NCBI GenBank assembly: GCA_017560285.1 | Contig: JAFYOG010000145.1 | Coordinates: forward strand, 1-24,171 | DNA from: Clostridia bacterium | Lineage (GTDB): Bacteria; Bacillota; Clostridia; Oscillospirales; CAG-382 | Direction: 5' to 3' | Length of the DNA: 24,171 nt | Part shown: in pieces, positions 1 to 8,257 of the stretch | Layout: each line of letters begins with the position of its first letter | How positions within the stretch are numbered: position 1 is the first letter of the stretch | Program-made: the position numbers and the translations under genes | Notes under the pieces: model-generated | Databases searched by the model: none | Seen by the model: only the letters and a program-made list of their open reading frames with translations | Told to the model about the DNA's origin: nothing

Positions 1-1358
1 ACCGCAAGGGTGTGAACGCCGTCGGCAACAAGGGCTTCGCCGTCGGATACAGCCTCGCCGTTAAGGGTGGCGGTGCCGCGGTTAAAGCCTATTTTTACGC
101 TTTGGGAATACTTTTTGCCGTTTTCCACCCCTGTAATAATGGGGGTTTCCGCAAGCTCAACGGCTCTATGGGCATAAATAATACCGTAGCCAAGGTTATC
201 GTCGCGGGTATAATTGCCAAGCTCGGCAATTAAAGCGTCAAATTCTGCACCGTTAAAGCGCACGTCCCCCGCAACCGATACAGCCAACGCCGCAATACCG
301 CTTACAATGGCGCAGGCATAGCTTGTGCCGGAATCGGTGCGGTAAACCGAAATCCCGTTTTCGTCAACGGCGGGTATAACTATATTTTCGCCTATTGCGG
401 CAATATCTACTTTATTGTTGTATTGGGAAAACAAGCTTCTTTCCCCAAAGCCGTCGCAGGATGCAACCGAAACCACACCCTCGTAGGATGCGGGATAGCT
501 TTTTGCATCGGCGTGCTCGCCGTTGCCGCCGTTGCCTGCGGCAGAAATAAGAATACAGCCCTTGGAAATTGCATAGTTAACCGCCTCTTGCTCGGCGATA
601 GATGCAGAATAACCGCCCAAGGACATATTAATAATTTTTGCGCCGTTATCTGCGGCGTAGCGTATGCCCCGCACTAAATCCGAGGAATAAATCGCCGTTC
701 CGCTGTAAGAAACCTTAACGGGCATAATGGTAACGCCGTAAGCCACCCCTGCAATGCCGAAATTATTGTTGGCTTCGGCGGCAATAATGCCTGCAACGGC
801 GGTGCCGTGGCCTACCTCGTCGGCAAAAACCCCAACAGTACGGGTAACCGCATCGTAGCCATCAAGAATATTTGCGTTTAAAAGGTCTTGGTGGGTGCGG
901 TTTATGCCTGTGTCTAAAATTGCAACGACAACGTCCTTGCTGCCGGTTGTTTTATCCCAAGCGGTGTTAACCCCCATAGCTTCGTAATAAGGGGTGGGCT
1001 CGGTATCGTTTACGGTTGCCAGCACGTTTCTTTGGGTGTCTGCTTCGTAATATTCAATAATATCGCCCTGGGCGTTAAAGAAATCTGCGTTAACGTTTGA
1101 AACCGCAAAAAGCTTTTCTTGGCTGTTGCCTATAATGCAATAATCGGTTTCTTTTAAAAGGTCGGCAATTTTTGCAACCGAGGCATCCGCCCTGAATTTT
1201 ACAATATAACGTTGTTCGTTAGATAAAGAGCTTGCCTGATTGCTTTCTATAACCTTAAAATCGGGCGCAAAGACAAAACCGCCCGCCAAAAGCAAAGCGG
1301 CAAAAGCCGTAAATATTAAAACAAGGGCGATACCCGCCGCAAGGGCTCTTTTTGCCAT
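1..1358 (-). CDS. Subtilisin-like serine protease (S8), C-terminus beyond window
   Basis: This encodes 452 residues of a secreted or membrane-anchored subtilase and remains open at base 1, so the 3' end is missing. The start is the ATG at 1358, preceded by AAAGAGGATGTA. Residues 8-32 form a hydrophobic signal or anchor segment. Residues 50-110 resemble an inhibitor I9-type propeptide. The catalytic triad is visible and intact: Asp149 in AILDTGIN, His184 in GHGTAVAG and Ser346 in SGTSYACA; the oxyanion-hole region reads ISAAGNGGNG (~271-280). After the peptidase domain, from about residue 400, comes a beta-sandwich-like segment (ITGVENGKKY ... GTATLNGEAV) of the type repeated in clostridial surface proteins, so the mature protein probably acts at the cell surface. 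It lies 18 nt behind the methyltransferase gene and is probably co-transcribed with it. Family assignment is secure; substrate is unknown. Confidence 0.92.
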   Translation of the reverse strand, partial: MAKRALAAGIALVLIFTAFAALLLAGGFVFAPDFKVIESNQASSLSNEQRYIVKFRADASVAKIADLLKETDYCIIGNSQEKLFAVSNVNADFFNAQGDIIEYYEADTQRNVLATVNDTEPTPYYEAMGVNTAWDKTTGSKDVVVAILDTGINRTHQDLLNANILDGYDAVTRTVGVFADEVGHGTAVAGIIAAEANNNFGIAGVAYGVTIMPVKVSYSGTAIYSSDLVRGIRYAADNGAKIINMSLGGYSASIAEQEAVNYAISKGCILISAAGNGGNGEHADAKSYPASYEGVVSVASCDGFGERSLFSQYNNKVDIAAIGENIVIPAVDENGISVYRTDSGTSYACAIVSGIAALAVSVAGDVRFNGAEFDALIAELGNYTRDDNLGYGIIYAHRAVELAETPIITGVENGKKYSQSVKIGFNRGTATLNGEAVSDGEALVADGVHTLA

Positions 1359-1376
1359 TACATCCTCTTTAAAATA

Positions 1377-2108
1377 TTAAAATCTGCTGTAAATATCTTT
1401 AATTTCCTGTGTTTGCTCGGTGTGGGTGTTATCGGTGTAAATATAAAGGTCGGGCTCGTAAATTAAGCCCTCTTTGCCGTCTTTTCTGCCCTCTATAAGC
1501 AACAACGATGGCTTTTTGCCCACCGACGGAGCAACAACCCGCAACCGCTTGGGCTCTATACCGTTTTCCCGCATGGCGCAAACAAGGGTCGCCAATCTGT
1601 CGGGGCGGTATACCGCAAAAAAGCTTCCACCGCTTTTAAGGCACCAAGCCGCGGTTTTGCAAAACATTTCTATGCCGCCGCTAATTTCCCTGCGGGCAAT
1701 ATCCATTGCCTTGTGCTCGTTGTTAAACCCGCAATCGGCGCGCATATAGGGCGGGTTGGATATAACGTAATCGGCTCTGCCGCATTCAAAAATCTCTTTA
1801 TAATCCTGGGCGCTGCGGTTAATAACCTTAAATCGTTCCTCGAACCCGTTCGCCTTGGCATTTTCGGCGGCAACACGCGCATATTCCTGCTGAAGCTCCA
1901 AACCGATAAAGCTTGCGTTAACGCCCCCGCCAAGCAACAAAAGGGGAATAACGCCTGAGCCCGTTCCCAAATCTATACAGCTGCCGCTTTTTATAAAGGG
2001 CATGGCAAAATCCGCCAAAAGTAAAGCATCGGTGCCAAACCTAATTCCTTTGGGCGGTTCCCGCAGAACGATATCTGCGTTTATTTTGTTGGTAACAAGC
2101 TGTTCCAT
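1377..2108 (-). CDS. TrmN6/YabB-like class I SAM-dependent methyltransferase
   Basis: This 243-residue protein fits the tRNA1(Val) adenine-37 N6-methyltransferase family (E. coli YfiC/TrmN6, Bacillus YabB) in length and layout. The N-terminal REPPKGIRFGTDALLLADF stretch is characteristic of the family. Motif I (SAM binding) is DLGTGSGVIPLLLL at about 46-59, and the amino-methyltransferase motif NPPY is at 118-121, which indicates N6-adenine or similar exocyclic amine methylation. The ATG at 2108 has an AAAGGT-like site 12-17 nt upstream. It is first in a two-gene unit with the protease downstream; the functional link between them is not obvious. Membership in the N6-methyltransferase group is firm, but the exact RNA target is inferred from family resemblance. 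Confidence 0.85.
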   Translation of the reverse strand: MEQLVTNKINADIVLREPPKGIRFGTDALLLADFAMPFIKSGSCIDLGTGSGVIPLLLLGGGVNASFIGLELQQEYARVAAENAKANGFEERFKVINRSAQDYKEIFECGRADYVISNPPYMRADCGFNNEHKAMDIARREISGGIEMFCKTAAWCLKSGGSFFAVYRPDRLATLVCAMRENGIEPKRLRVVAPSVGKKPSLLLIEGRKDGKEGLIYEPDLYIYTDNTHTEQTQEIKDIYSRF

Positions 2109-2208
2109 AAACGATAATACCTTTTATATATCAATAAGGTTTTGATTTATTATAAATTTGTTGTAAACTTATAAGAATTATGTAAAAATTTAAAAACAAG
2201 AAACAGAA
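2109..2208. other. AT-rich intergenic region upstream of the methyltransferase gene
   Basis: This non-coding stretch separates the ferredoxin terminator from the methyltransferase start. It is strongly AT-rich. On the minus strand it contains a TATAAT at 2154-2149, but the matching -35 (TTCTTA, 17 nt away) is poor. It is the likely promoter region for the methyltransferase-protease unit, without a confident promoter. Confidence 0.35.
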
Positions 2209-2239
2209 ATGCGCCCATAGGGTGCACCTATGAACGCAT
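2209..2239 (-). terminator. Rho-independent terminator of the ferredoxin gene
   Basis: An interrupted hairpin is formed by ATGCG (2209-2213) with CGCAT (2235-2239) and CATAGG (2216-2221) with CCTATG (2227-2232), separated by a 2x2 internal loop. In the minus-strand RNA it is followed by a T-rich stretch (TTTCTGTTTCTTGTTTTT). It lies 19 bases past the ferredoxin stop codon. Confidence 0.6.
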
Positions 2240-2257
2240 TACCGAAACGTCCTTGTT

Positions 2258-2431
2258 TTACGCCTGAGGAGCATCTACAGGGCAAACGCCTGCACAAGCA
2301 CCGCATTCAACGCAAAGGTCAGCGTCGATAACGTACTTGCCTTCGTCGTTAGCAGAGATAGCGCTGGTAGGACATTCTGCTTCGCAGCTGCCGCAGCCGA
2401 TGCAAGCATCAAGAGAAATAATGTATGCCAT
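2258..2431 (-). CDS. 2[4Fe-4S] ferredoxin, 57 residues
   Basis: This is a small electron carrier of the clostridial 2[4Fe-4S] type. Two cluster motifs are complete: CIGCGSCEAEC with CP at residues 10-21, and CVECGACAGVCP at 40-51, giving the CxxCxxCxxxCP pattern twice. The length of 57 residues is typical. The ATG at 2431 has a strong GGAGGTG site about 8 nt upstream, and the stop is the TAA ending at 2258. Both sides have their own signals, a TTGAAA-17-TATTAT promoter upstream and a hairpin downstream, so it appears monocistronic. Codon choice (GCT, CTT, GTT) differs from the neighbours and looks like that of a highly expressed gene, as expected for a main electron carrier in an anaerobe. 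The redox partner cannot be told from context. Confidence 0.95.
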   Translation of the reverse strand: MAYIISLDACIGCGSCEAECPTSAISANDEGKYVIDADLCVECGACAGVCPVDAPQA

Positions 2432-2460
2432 AATCATACACCTCCGTATTTAATAACTTG

Positions 2461-2489
2461 ATAATATCACAAAAAAATCCTAATTTCAA
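2461..2489 (-). promoter_or_regulatory. Sigma-A-type promoter of the ferredoxin gene
   Basis: On the minus strand, the -35 TTGAAA (2489-2484) and -10 TATTAT (2466-2461) are separated by exactly 17 bp. Each is one mismatch from consensus. The ferredoxin ATG is 29 nt downstream of the -10, leaving a short leader with a GGAGGTG ribosome site. Confidence 0.7.
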
Positions 2490-2516
2490 GGGGGAAATCA
2501 AGCTTTTTTGCCTTTT

Positions 2517-3803
2517 TTATTCAAAAGCCTTGTTAAGCGCATTTTTAAGGTCTTCAAGTATATCGTTAATATCTTCTATACCAACCGAAATACGAATTAA
2601 GCCCGCGTCGATGCCCGCCTTAACAAGCATTTCGTCGCTTAGCTGACGGTGGGTGGAGCTTGCGGGGTGAAGCACGCAGGAATGAACCGTAGCCACGTGA
2701 ACCGCGTTAACAAAAAGCGAAAGCGAGTTCATAAACTTTTCTGCCTTTTCTCTGCCGCCCTTAATACAGAAGGAAACTACGCCGCTGCAGCCCTTGGGCA
2801 GATATTTTTGCGCCAAGCCGTGGTATTTATCGCTTTCCAAAGCGGGGTAATTAACAAATTCCGCATAGCCGCTGTCCTCTAAAAACTTTGCAACTGTGTA
2901 TGCGTTCTTGCAATGACGTTCCAAACGAACGTCCAAGGTTTGCATACCCAAATCTAAAAGGAACGCCGCCTGAGCGGTGGGGTATACGCCCAAATCGCGC
3001 ACAAGCTGAACCCGCATTTTGGTAATATATGCAAGCTTGCCGAAGGATTGGGTATAAACCAAGCCGTGGTAGGAATCGTCGGGGGTGCAAAGACCGGGGA
3101 ATTTATCGTTCTGAGTCCAATCGAAATTACCGCTGTCAACAACACAGCCGCCAAGCTGAACGGCATGTCCGTCCATATATTTAGATGTGGAATAAACAAC
3201 AATATCCGCGCCGAAATCTATGGGGCGGCAAAGCACGCCCGTGGCAAAGGTGTTATCGATAATAAGGGGGATACCCGCCTGATGCGCAACCTTGGCAATG
3301 CGTTCGATATCAAAAACCGAAAGGGCGGGGTTTGCAATGGTTTCGCCGAAAATAAGCTTGGTGTTGGGCTTTATCATTGCCGCAAGGCTTTCGCTGTCGA
3401 TATCTTGGTCGAAGAAGATGCAATCAATGCCAAAACGCTTTAAGGTAACGGCAAAAAGGTTTGTGGTACCGCCGTAAATTTTAGAAGAAACCAAAATGCT
3501 GTCGCCGGCAGATGCAATGTTGGTAACCGCCAAAAAGCTTGCCGCTTGGCCGGAATTGGTGCAAAGTGCGGCAACGCCGTTTTCCATATCGGCAATCTTT
3601 TGCTCCACACAGGCAACGGTGGGGTTAGATATGCGGGAATACATATGGCCGTCGGCAGTAAGGTCAAAAAGCTTGCCTATTTCGGTGGGCGAGCTGTAAG
3701 AATAAGTGGTGCTTTGATATATGGGCAAAGCCAAGGGCTCGCCGTTTTTGGGCTCGTAGCCCGAGTGAATGCATTTTGTCGCAGGGGAATAGTTCTTTTT
3801 CAT
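2517..3803 (-). CDS. O-acetylhomoserine sulfhydrylase-like PLP enzyme (Cys/Met family)
   Basis: This 428-residue protein belongs to the Cys/Met metabolism PLP-dependent family. Length and sequence best match O-acetylhomoserine aminocarboxypropyltransferase (MetY), which makes homocysteine from O-acetylhomoserine and sulfide in methionine synthesis. Visible landmarks are the N-terminal PIYQSTTY, YSRISNPT near 55-62, the SGQAA loop at 84-88, KIYGGTTNL near 108-116, IIDNTFATG near 181-189 (the Asp that contacts the pyridine nitrogen) and STSKYMDGH with the PLP lysine at 208. GGCVVDSGNFDW after the lysine is typical of the MetY group. The ATG at 3803 follows AAGGTGAT. It sits 9 nt behind the membrane protein gene and is probably transcribed from the same promoter. 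Methionine gamma-lyase or cystathionine gamma-synthase activity cannot be excluded from sequence alone. Confidence 0.85.
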   Translation of the reverse strand: MKKNYSPATKCIHSGYEPKNGEPLALPIYQSTTYSYSSPTEIGKLFDLTADGHMYSRISNPTVACVEQKIADMENGVAALCTNSGQAASFLAVTNIASAGDSILVSSKIYGGTTNLFAVTLKRFGIDCIFFDQDIDSESLAAMIKPNTKLIFGETIANPALSVFDIERIAKVAHQAGIPLIIDNTFATGVLCRPIDFGADIVVYSTSKYMDGHAVQLGGCVVDSGNFDWTQNDKFPGLCTPDDSYHGLVYTQSFGKLAYITKMRVQLVRDLGVYPTAQAAFLLDLGMQTLDVRLERHCKNAYTVAKFLEDSGYAEFVNYPALESDKYHGLAQKYLPKGCSGVVSFCIKGGREKAEKFMNSLSLFVNAVHVATVHSCVLHPASSTHRQLSDEMLVKAGIDAGLIRISVGIEDINDILEDLKNALNKAFE

Positions 3804-3812
3804 AATATCACC

Positions 3813-4802
3813 TTAGTTAGATAGGTTGTAGCTTCCGTCTAAATTACGCAAATCGTTAATAGCCTTTTCCCAATCGGCAACGTTGCCGTTCTTTCTGGGA
3901 TAGCGGTATTCGTTAAGATTCCATTCGTCATATGCAAACAATGCTTCCAAATGTCTGTCTGCAACGTTTACGTTAAGGTTGGTTTTGCAAACCGCAAGAA
4001 CCTCTGCCATAGAATTACTGCCTACGGTAAGATATTGCTTTAACAGCTCTATGCAAATGTTTTCGTAAAGAATGGTATATTCCGAACCGTCAAGAAGGTT
4101 TGTATATTCCAAAAGCCATTCAAGATTGGTTTTTTCGAACACAACGTCGTTTAATCTAACCGAGCCGTCGTCGCCGTTGGCAATGGTAACGGTATAATCC
4201 TCGGGCAGGGGAAGGGCAGGGTCTAAAACCTGATCCTTATATTTGGGGTTGTTAACGGTATAAGACATACCCAAGGTAATGCTTGCGCGGGGAATGCTTG
4301 CCGCAACAGCCGAAAGCGAAGCGCGGTCGAAAACAAGGCAATACTGCAGATTAAGACCGGTGTTAGCCGATAAATATTGGGCTATTTCATCGGGGTTCAT
4401 ACCGCGGAACAGGTTTTTCATAGCAACGCGGTTGCCTATTTCGTTTTCTATTTCCAAATCGGGGTCGATAGTGCAATAGGTATATTGCTTGGTCTTGCCG
4501 TTTGCGTTAATTACCGCAATTCTAAGGGGCAGACCTTCGTTGTTAACACACATCACCGCAAGGGTGAAAACGTCGCCGTTTTCGTCAAATTCGGGGTTTA
4601 CCACAGGTGTGGAAACGTCGGTGCTTGTATCGCTGCTTTCGTCACTTATATCGCTGCTTTCGTCAACGCTTTCTTCCCTCGAGCCCATACCCGAAAAATC
4701 AAAGGCAGATTCCAAATAGGGCGCCGCCCAAAAGCCAAGCAGCATAAATATAACGATTGCAACGGCAAAGGTTATTGTAAAATTCTTTAATGCAGATGAC
4801 AA
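3813..4802 (-). CDS. Membrane-anchored protein, possible degenerate LytR-CpsA-Psr relative
   Basis: I do not recognise this 329-residue protein with certainty. It starts at a TTG (4802) placed 8 nt after AAGGAG; the nearby ATG is out of frame and soon stops, so TTG is preferred. Residues 8-28 are one transmembrane segment. A Ser/Asp/Glu-rich linker follows (about 40-70), then an extracellular domain. The order of that domain, a beta-rich start, an NLFRGMNPDEIAQYL helix, then CLVFDRASLSAVAASI and later a helical LLKQYL region, recalls LytR-CpsA-Psr cell-wall glycopolymer transferases. However, the Arg/Asp-rich pyrophosphate-binding residues of active members are not evident. It is first in a two-gene unit with the sulfhydrylase and has an exact consensus promoter. 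A wall-related role is inference, supported weakly by the divergent uppP gene. Confidence 0.55.
   Translation of the reverse strand: MSSALKNFTITFAVAIVIFMLLGFWAAPYLESAFDFSGMGSREESVDESSDISDESSDTSTDVSTPVVNPEFDENGDVFTLAVMCVNNEGLPLRIAVINANGKTKQYTYCTIDPDLEIENEIGNRVAMKNLFRGMNPDEIAQYLSANTGLNLQYCLVFDRASLSAVAASIPRASITLGMSYTVNNPKYKDQVLDPALPLPEDYTVTIANGDDGSVRLNDVVFEKTNLEWLLEYTNLLDGSEYTILYENICIELLKQYLTVGSNSMAEVLAVCKTNLNVNVADRHLEALFAYDEWNLNEYRYPRKNGNVADWEKAINDLRNLDGSYNLSN
4628..4665. repeat. Short tandem repeat in the linker of the membrane protein
   Basis: A 17-bp sequence (TATCGCTGCTTTCGTCA) occurs at 4628-4644 and 4649-4665, a 21-bp period. It encodes a repeated Asp/Glu/Ser heptapeptide in the extracellular linker and probably arose by slippage or duplication. 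Confidence 0.7.
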
Positions 4803-4869
4803 GTTCTCATCTCCTTAAAATTTATCATAATTTAACAGGCGAAATAAGTATATTCCACCACAAATAAAA

Positions 4870-4898
4870 ATTATACACCAACAAAACCCGTTTGTCAA
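4870..4898 (-). promoter_or_regulatory. Exact-consensus sigma-A promoter for the membrane protein / sulfhydrylase unit
   Basis: On the minus strand, TTGACA (4898-4893) and TATAAT (4875-4870) are separated by 17 bp, a perfect match to the vegetative consensus. Transcription would start near 4863, giving a leader of about 60 nt to the TTG start. Confidence 0.8.
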
Positions 4899-4922
4899 TG
4901 TTTATGGCTCAATATACTACGC

Positions 4923-4951
4923 TTGACATTTTTTGCATATATAAGTATAAT
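4923..4951 (+). promoter_or_regulatory. Exact-consensus sigma-A promoter for uppP-ftsK
   Basis: TTGACA (4923-4928) and TATAAT (4946-4951) are separated by 17 bp; a second overlapping TATAAT is at 4951-4956. The uppP ATG is about 25 nt downstream of the expected start site. The -35 box faces the -35 of the divergent promoter with only 24 bp between them. Confidence 0.8.
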
Positions 4952-4983
4952 ATAATAGATAAACTAAAAAGGAATTAACGAGT

Positions 4984-5817
4984 ATGAACATTTTCGATGC
5001 CGTTTTCTATGGAATAGTGCAGGGCATAGCCGAATTTTTGCCTATATCAAGCTCTGGCCACCTTGCATTAATGCAAAACTTTTTCTCTAAGGGCGAAAGC
5101 AGTAATTTTGCTTTTAATATCGCATTGCATTTCGCCACCCTTATATCGGTGTGTATAGTTTACCGTAAGGATGTTTATGCAATTATAAAGGGCTTTTTCA
5201 GCTTGGTGAAAAAGCTGTTTACAGGTAAGATAAAGCAAAGCCTAAACGAGGGCGAACGGTTATTTTTAATGCTTTGCATAGCAACCGCACCCCTTGTTCC
5301 CGTAAAGCTTTTGGGCTTTGACGAATACGTAGAAGCTTTAACCGGTATAAGCTGGGTAATAGGCGGATTGTTAATTATTAACGGTGTAATGCTTTTTGTG
5401 AGCGACAGGTTAAAAAACAGCAATCTTGCGGTTAAGGACGGCGGATATCTTCGCCCTCTCGGCGTAGGTGTGGTTCAGGCAATTATCGGCGTAATGCCCG
5501 GCATATCCCGTTCCGGCTCTACCATTATCGGTGGCAGAATTTTGGGCTACAGCCGTGAATCTGCGGTTAAGTTCTCGTTTTTAATGTCCATTCCCGCTAT
5601 TTTGGGTGCCAGCGTGTTAAAGCTTCCCGATATGTTCAGTCAGGGTATGGGTACCGATATGATAGCGCCCCTTTTGGTTGGCGCGGCTGTGGCGGCTGTT
5701 GTAGGATTTTTTGCCATAAAGCTGTTGCAGTATCTTGCCACAAAAAATTTCACCGTATTTTCTGTATATTGTATTGCCGTTGGCGCAATCGCCATCGTAG
5801 CCGATATAATCTGGTAA
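4984..5817 (+). CDS. uppP: Undecaprenyl-diphosphatase UppP (BacA)
   Basis: This 277-residue polytopic membrane enzyme dephosphorylates undecaprenyl diphosphate to recycle the lipid carrier of peptidoglycan and other wall polymers. It can confer bacitracin resistance. Both family signatures are present: the glutamate-rich motif QGIAEFLPISSSGHL at 13-27 and PGISRSGSTI at 172-181 with the catalytic Arg176. Length is typical. Several hydrophobic helices are evident, including the final one near 250-275. The ATG at 4984 follows AAAGGA. It is first in a three-gene unit: ftsK begins 10 nt after its stop. Confidence 0.96.
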   Translation: MNIFDAVFYGIVQGIAEFLPISSSGHLALMQNFFSKGESSNFAFNIALHFATLISVCIVYRKDVYAIIKGFFSLVKKLFTGKIKQSLNEGERLFLMLCIATAPLVPVKLLGFDEYVEALTGISWVIGGLLIINGVMLFVSDRLKNSNLAVKDGGYLRPLGVGVVQAIIGVMPGISRSGSTIIGGRILGYSRESAVKFSFLMSIPAILGASVLKLPDMFSQGMGTDMIAPLLVGAAVAAVVGFFAIKLLQYLATKNFTVFSVYCIAVGAIAIVADIIW

Positions 5818-5827
5818 GGAGTATAAA

Positions 5828-8257
5828 ATGGCAGATAAGAAAAATAAAAGCGGCACAAAAAGCAGCTATAAGCGCAAAGCCGTAAAAGACCCTAAAAAGA
5901 TAAAACGCAACGTAGAAATAGGCGAAATCGTACGTTGGCTTTTGGCGTTGTTTGCGCTGTTTGTAATTTTAACCTTCTTCCCCTTTATAAACAGCGGTAT
6001 TTTCGGTCCCGCGGTTTCCAACGTATTAAAGGGTACCTTCGGCCCTATGTATTACGTTTTGCCCTTTGTGTTTATTATTGTGGTTATCTTTTGGCGCAAG
6101 GACTGGGCAAACAACATTGCGTTGGCGAAATATATGCTCTATATAGGCGAATTTATTTTCGTTTCCATAATCGTTCACGTTGCCGTTGCAGGCGAAAACG
6201 CAGGGCATATTTCCTTCTTTAACCTATATTCCACAGGCGTGCACTTTGAAAGCGCGGGTATTATAGGCGGTTCGGTTGCCGAAATTTTCGTTACGCTGTT
6301 CGGCAAGGTGCCCTCGGTAATAATTTCCTTTGTGGGCGCGTTTATATTCACCGTTCTTTTGTGCGGCAAAACCCCCAAGGATACGGTTAAGGTTATTGTA
6401 AAATACATAAAGGATTCGGTTAACAAAGTTCGGGAGGCTCAGCGTGCCGACGAGGAAGAGGAGGAAGAGGAAGAAGCCCTCGCACCCCGCAGGGTAAAGA
6501 AGCCCAAGGCGGATGCATACGTAGAACTTCCCGATGACCCCGAGGAAGAAATTCCCGCAGAAGAAATCCCCGCGGCAGAACCTTACCCTGTTGCCGTTTC
6601 TGCCGATCTGCCCGATGACCCTGCCGATATTTCGGCGGGACTTACCGACGAAGCAGATATTTCTTCCCCCGATAACCCCAAACCTGCCGCGCAGGAAGCG
6701 GTTAACGATTTCGATTTGGAAGAGGACGAGGAAGAGCTTTGTCTTGAACCTATCGAAGACACCCCCTATGTGTTCCCACCTATTTCGTTGCTTACTGCCG
6801 ATGCAGGCGCCAACGCCCGCCCCAGCCAAGCAGATATTGCCCGCACCGCAAGAAGGTTAGAAGAGCTTCTTCTTAGCTTTAACGTAAAAACCAAGGTTAT
6901 CGATACCACCTTCGGCCCCACCGTTACCCGTTACGAGCTTCAGCCCGAAACCGGTGTGCGCGTTAAATCTATCGTAAACCTTGCAGACGATATTTCGTTG
7001 CACCTTGCGGCAGATGCGGTTCGTATAGAAAATATCCCCGGCAAAGCCGCCGTTGGTATAGAAATCCCCAACAAAAACGCATCTATGGTTCGTTTGCGCC
7101 GTCTGATCGAAAACGTTACCTTTAAGGATGCAAAAAGCCGCCTTTACACCGCCCTTGGCGAGGACGTTGCAGGCAACCCCGTTTATTTGGATATTGCAAA
7201 AATGCCCCACCTTTTGGTAGCGGGCGCAACCGGTCAGGGTAAATCGGTTTGTATAAATTCGCTTATACTTTCCTTGCTTTACCGCAACCACCCCAACGAT
7301 GTAAAGCTTATCCTTATCGACCCCAAAACCGTAGAATTTGCAGATTTTAAAGATATCCCCCACCTTTTGGTTCCGGTTATTAACGACCCTAAAAACGCCG
7401 CAGGCACATTAAGCTGGGCTTGCAGCGAAATGGAAAAGCGTTACCGCCTTATACAAGAGGTTGGCGCCCGTAACTTAGAGGGCTATAACACCGCCGTAGC
7501 CAACGACCCCGAAAGGGAAATGATGCCTCAGATAGTTATCTTTATCGACGAGTTTGCCGACCTTATGATGACAGCACCCGACGACGTAGAAACCTCTGTG
7601 TGCCGTTTGGCGCAAAAGGCACGTGCCGCAGGTATGCACTTGGTTATCGGTACCCAAAGACCTTCGGTAGACGTTATTACCGGTCTTATTAAGGCTAACA
7701 TCCCTTCCCGTATTGCATTAACCACCGCATCCCCCGTAGACAGCCGTACCATTATCGAGCAGGTTGGTGCCGAAAAGCTTTTGGGTAAGGGCGATATGCT
7801 CTATTTCCCCGTTGGCGCAATGAAGCCTATGCGCGTTCAGGGTGCCTTTGTAAGCAGCGGCGAGGTTCAGGCTGTTACCCAGTTTATTAAGGAAGCTGCC
7901 CACGCTCAGTACGACGAAAGCATTATGAAGCAAATAGAGGACGAGGCTAAGCGCTGCGGTATGAAGGGCAAGCGTGCCATGGCAGAGGACGATGGCGATG
8001 CAGGCAACGAAAAGCTGGACCCCAAGTTTATGGAAGCCTTGGAAATTGCTATCGACAGCGGTACTATTTCTACCTCTATGATCCAAGCCCGCCTTGCTTT
8101 GGGCTATGGCAGAGCCGCACGTATTATAAGCATAATGGAACGCCGCGGTTATATAGGCGAATTCGATGCCGCCACCAAAAAACGTAAAATTCTTATCACC
8201 CGCGAGCAATACGCCGAGCTTAAAATGAACGGCGATAAGGCCAAGGACGGTGAATAA
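5828..8257 (+). CDS. ftsK: DNA translocase FtsK/SpoIIIE
   Basis: This 809-residue hexameric DNA pump clears chromosomal DNA from the division or sporulation septum. The N-terminus has four to five membrane helices (about 34-53, 74-89, 102-121, 143-158, 162-179). A charged linker (about 205-325) includes an uninterrupted run of nine glutamates. The motor domain carries Walker A GATGQGKS at about 466-473 and Walker B IVIFIDEFADLM near 565-577, followed by GTQRPSVDVITGLIKANIP. The C-terminal gamma winged-helix domain, which reads KOPS/SRS-type DNA orientation sequences, covers about 730-800. The ATG at 5828 follows AAGGAG. Its stop overlaps the next gene's ATG (TAATG). FtsK and SpoIIIE roles cannot be separated by sequence; in Firmicutes the same architecture serves both. 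Confidence 0.95.
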   Translation: MADKKNKSGTKSSYKRKAVKDPKKIKRNVEIGEIVRWLLALFALFVILTFFPFINSGIFGPAVSNVLKGTFGPMYYVLPFVFIIVVIFWRKDWANNIALAKYMLYIGEFIFVSIIVHVAVAGENAGHISFFNLYSTGVHFESAGIIGGSVAEIFVTLFGKVPSVIISFVGAFIFTVLLCGKTPKDTVKVIVKYIKDSVNKVREAQRADEEEEEEEEALAPRRVKKPKADAYVELPDDPEEEIPAEEIPAAEPYPVAVSADLPDDPADISAGLTDEADISSPDNPKPAAQEAVNDFDLEEDEEELCLEPIEDTPYVFPPISLLTADAGANARPSQADIARTARRLEELLLSFNVKTKVIDTTFGPTVTRYELQPETGVRVKSIVNLADDISLHLAADAVRIENIPGKAAVGIEIPNKNASMVRLRRLIENVTFKDAKSRLYTALGEDVAGNPVYLDIAKMPHLLVAGATGQGKSVCINSLILSLLYRNHPNDVKLILIDPKTVEFADFKDIPHLLVPVINDPKNAAGTLSWACSEMEKRYRLIQEVGARNLEGYNTAVANDPEREMMPQIVIFIDEFADLMMTAPDDVETSVCRLAQKARAAGMHLVIGTQRPSVDVITGLIKANIPSRIALTTASPVDSRTIIEQVGAEKLLGKGDMLYFPVGAMKPMRVQGAFVSSGEVQAVTQFIKEAAHAQYDESIMKQIEDEAKRCGMKGKRAMAEDDGDAGNEKLDPKFMEALEIAIDSGTISTSMIQARLALGYGRAARIISIMERRGYIGEFDAATKKRKILITREQYAELKMNGDKAKDGE

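Noticed and set aside
3048..3443. 131-codon plus-strand frame inside the sulfhydrylase gene
   Set aside because: It is antisense to a clear PLP enzyme with all motifs and has no recognisable protein features.
6448..6476. GAGGAAGAG low-complexity stretch as a DNA repeat element
   Set aside because: It simply encodes the acidic run in the FtsK linker, which is usual for this family.
6224..6860. Long open frames on both strands across the ftsK linker region
   Set aside because: They are shadows of the ftsK coding sequence in a compositionally biased region and lack ribosome sites or family features.
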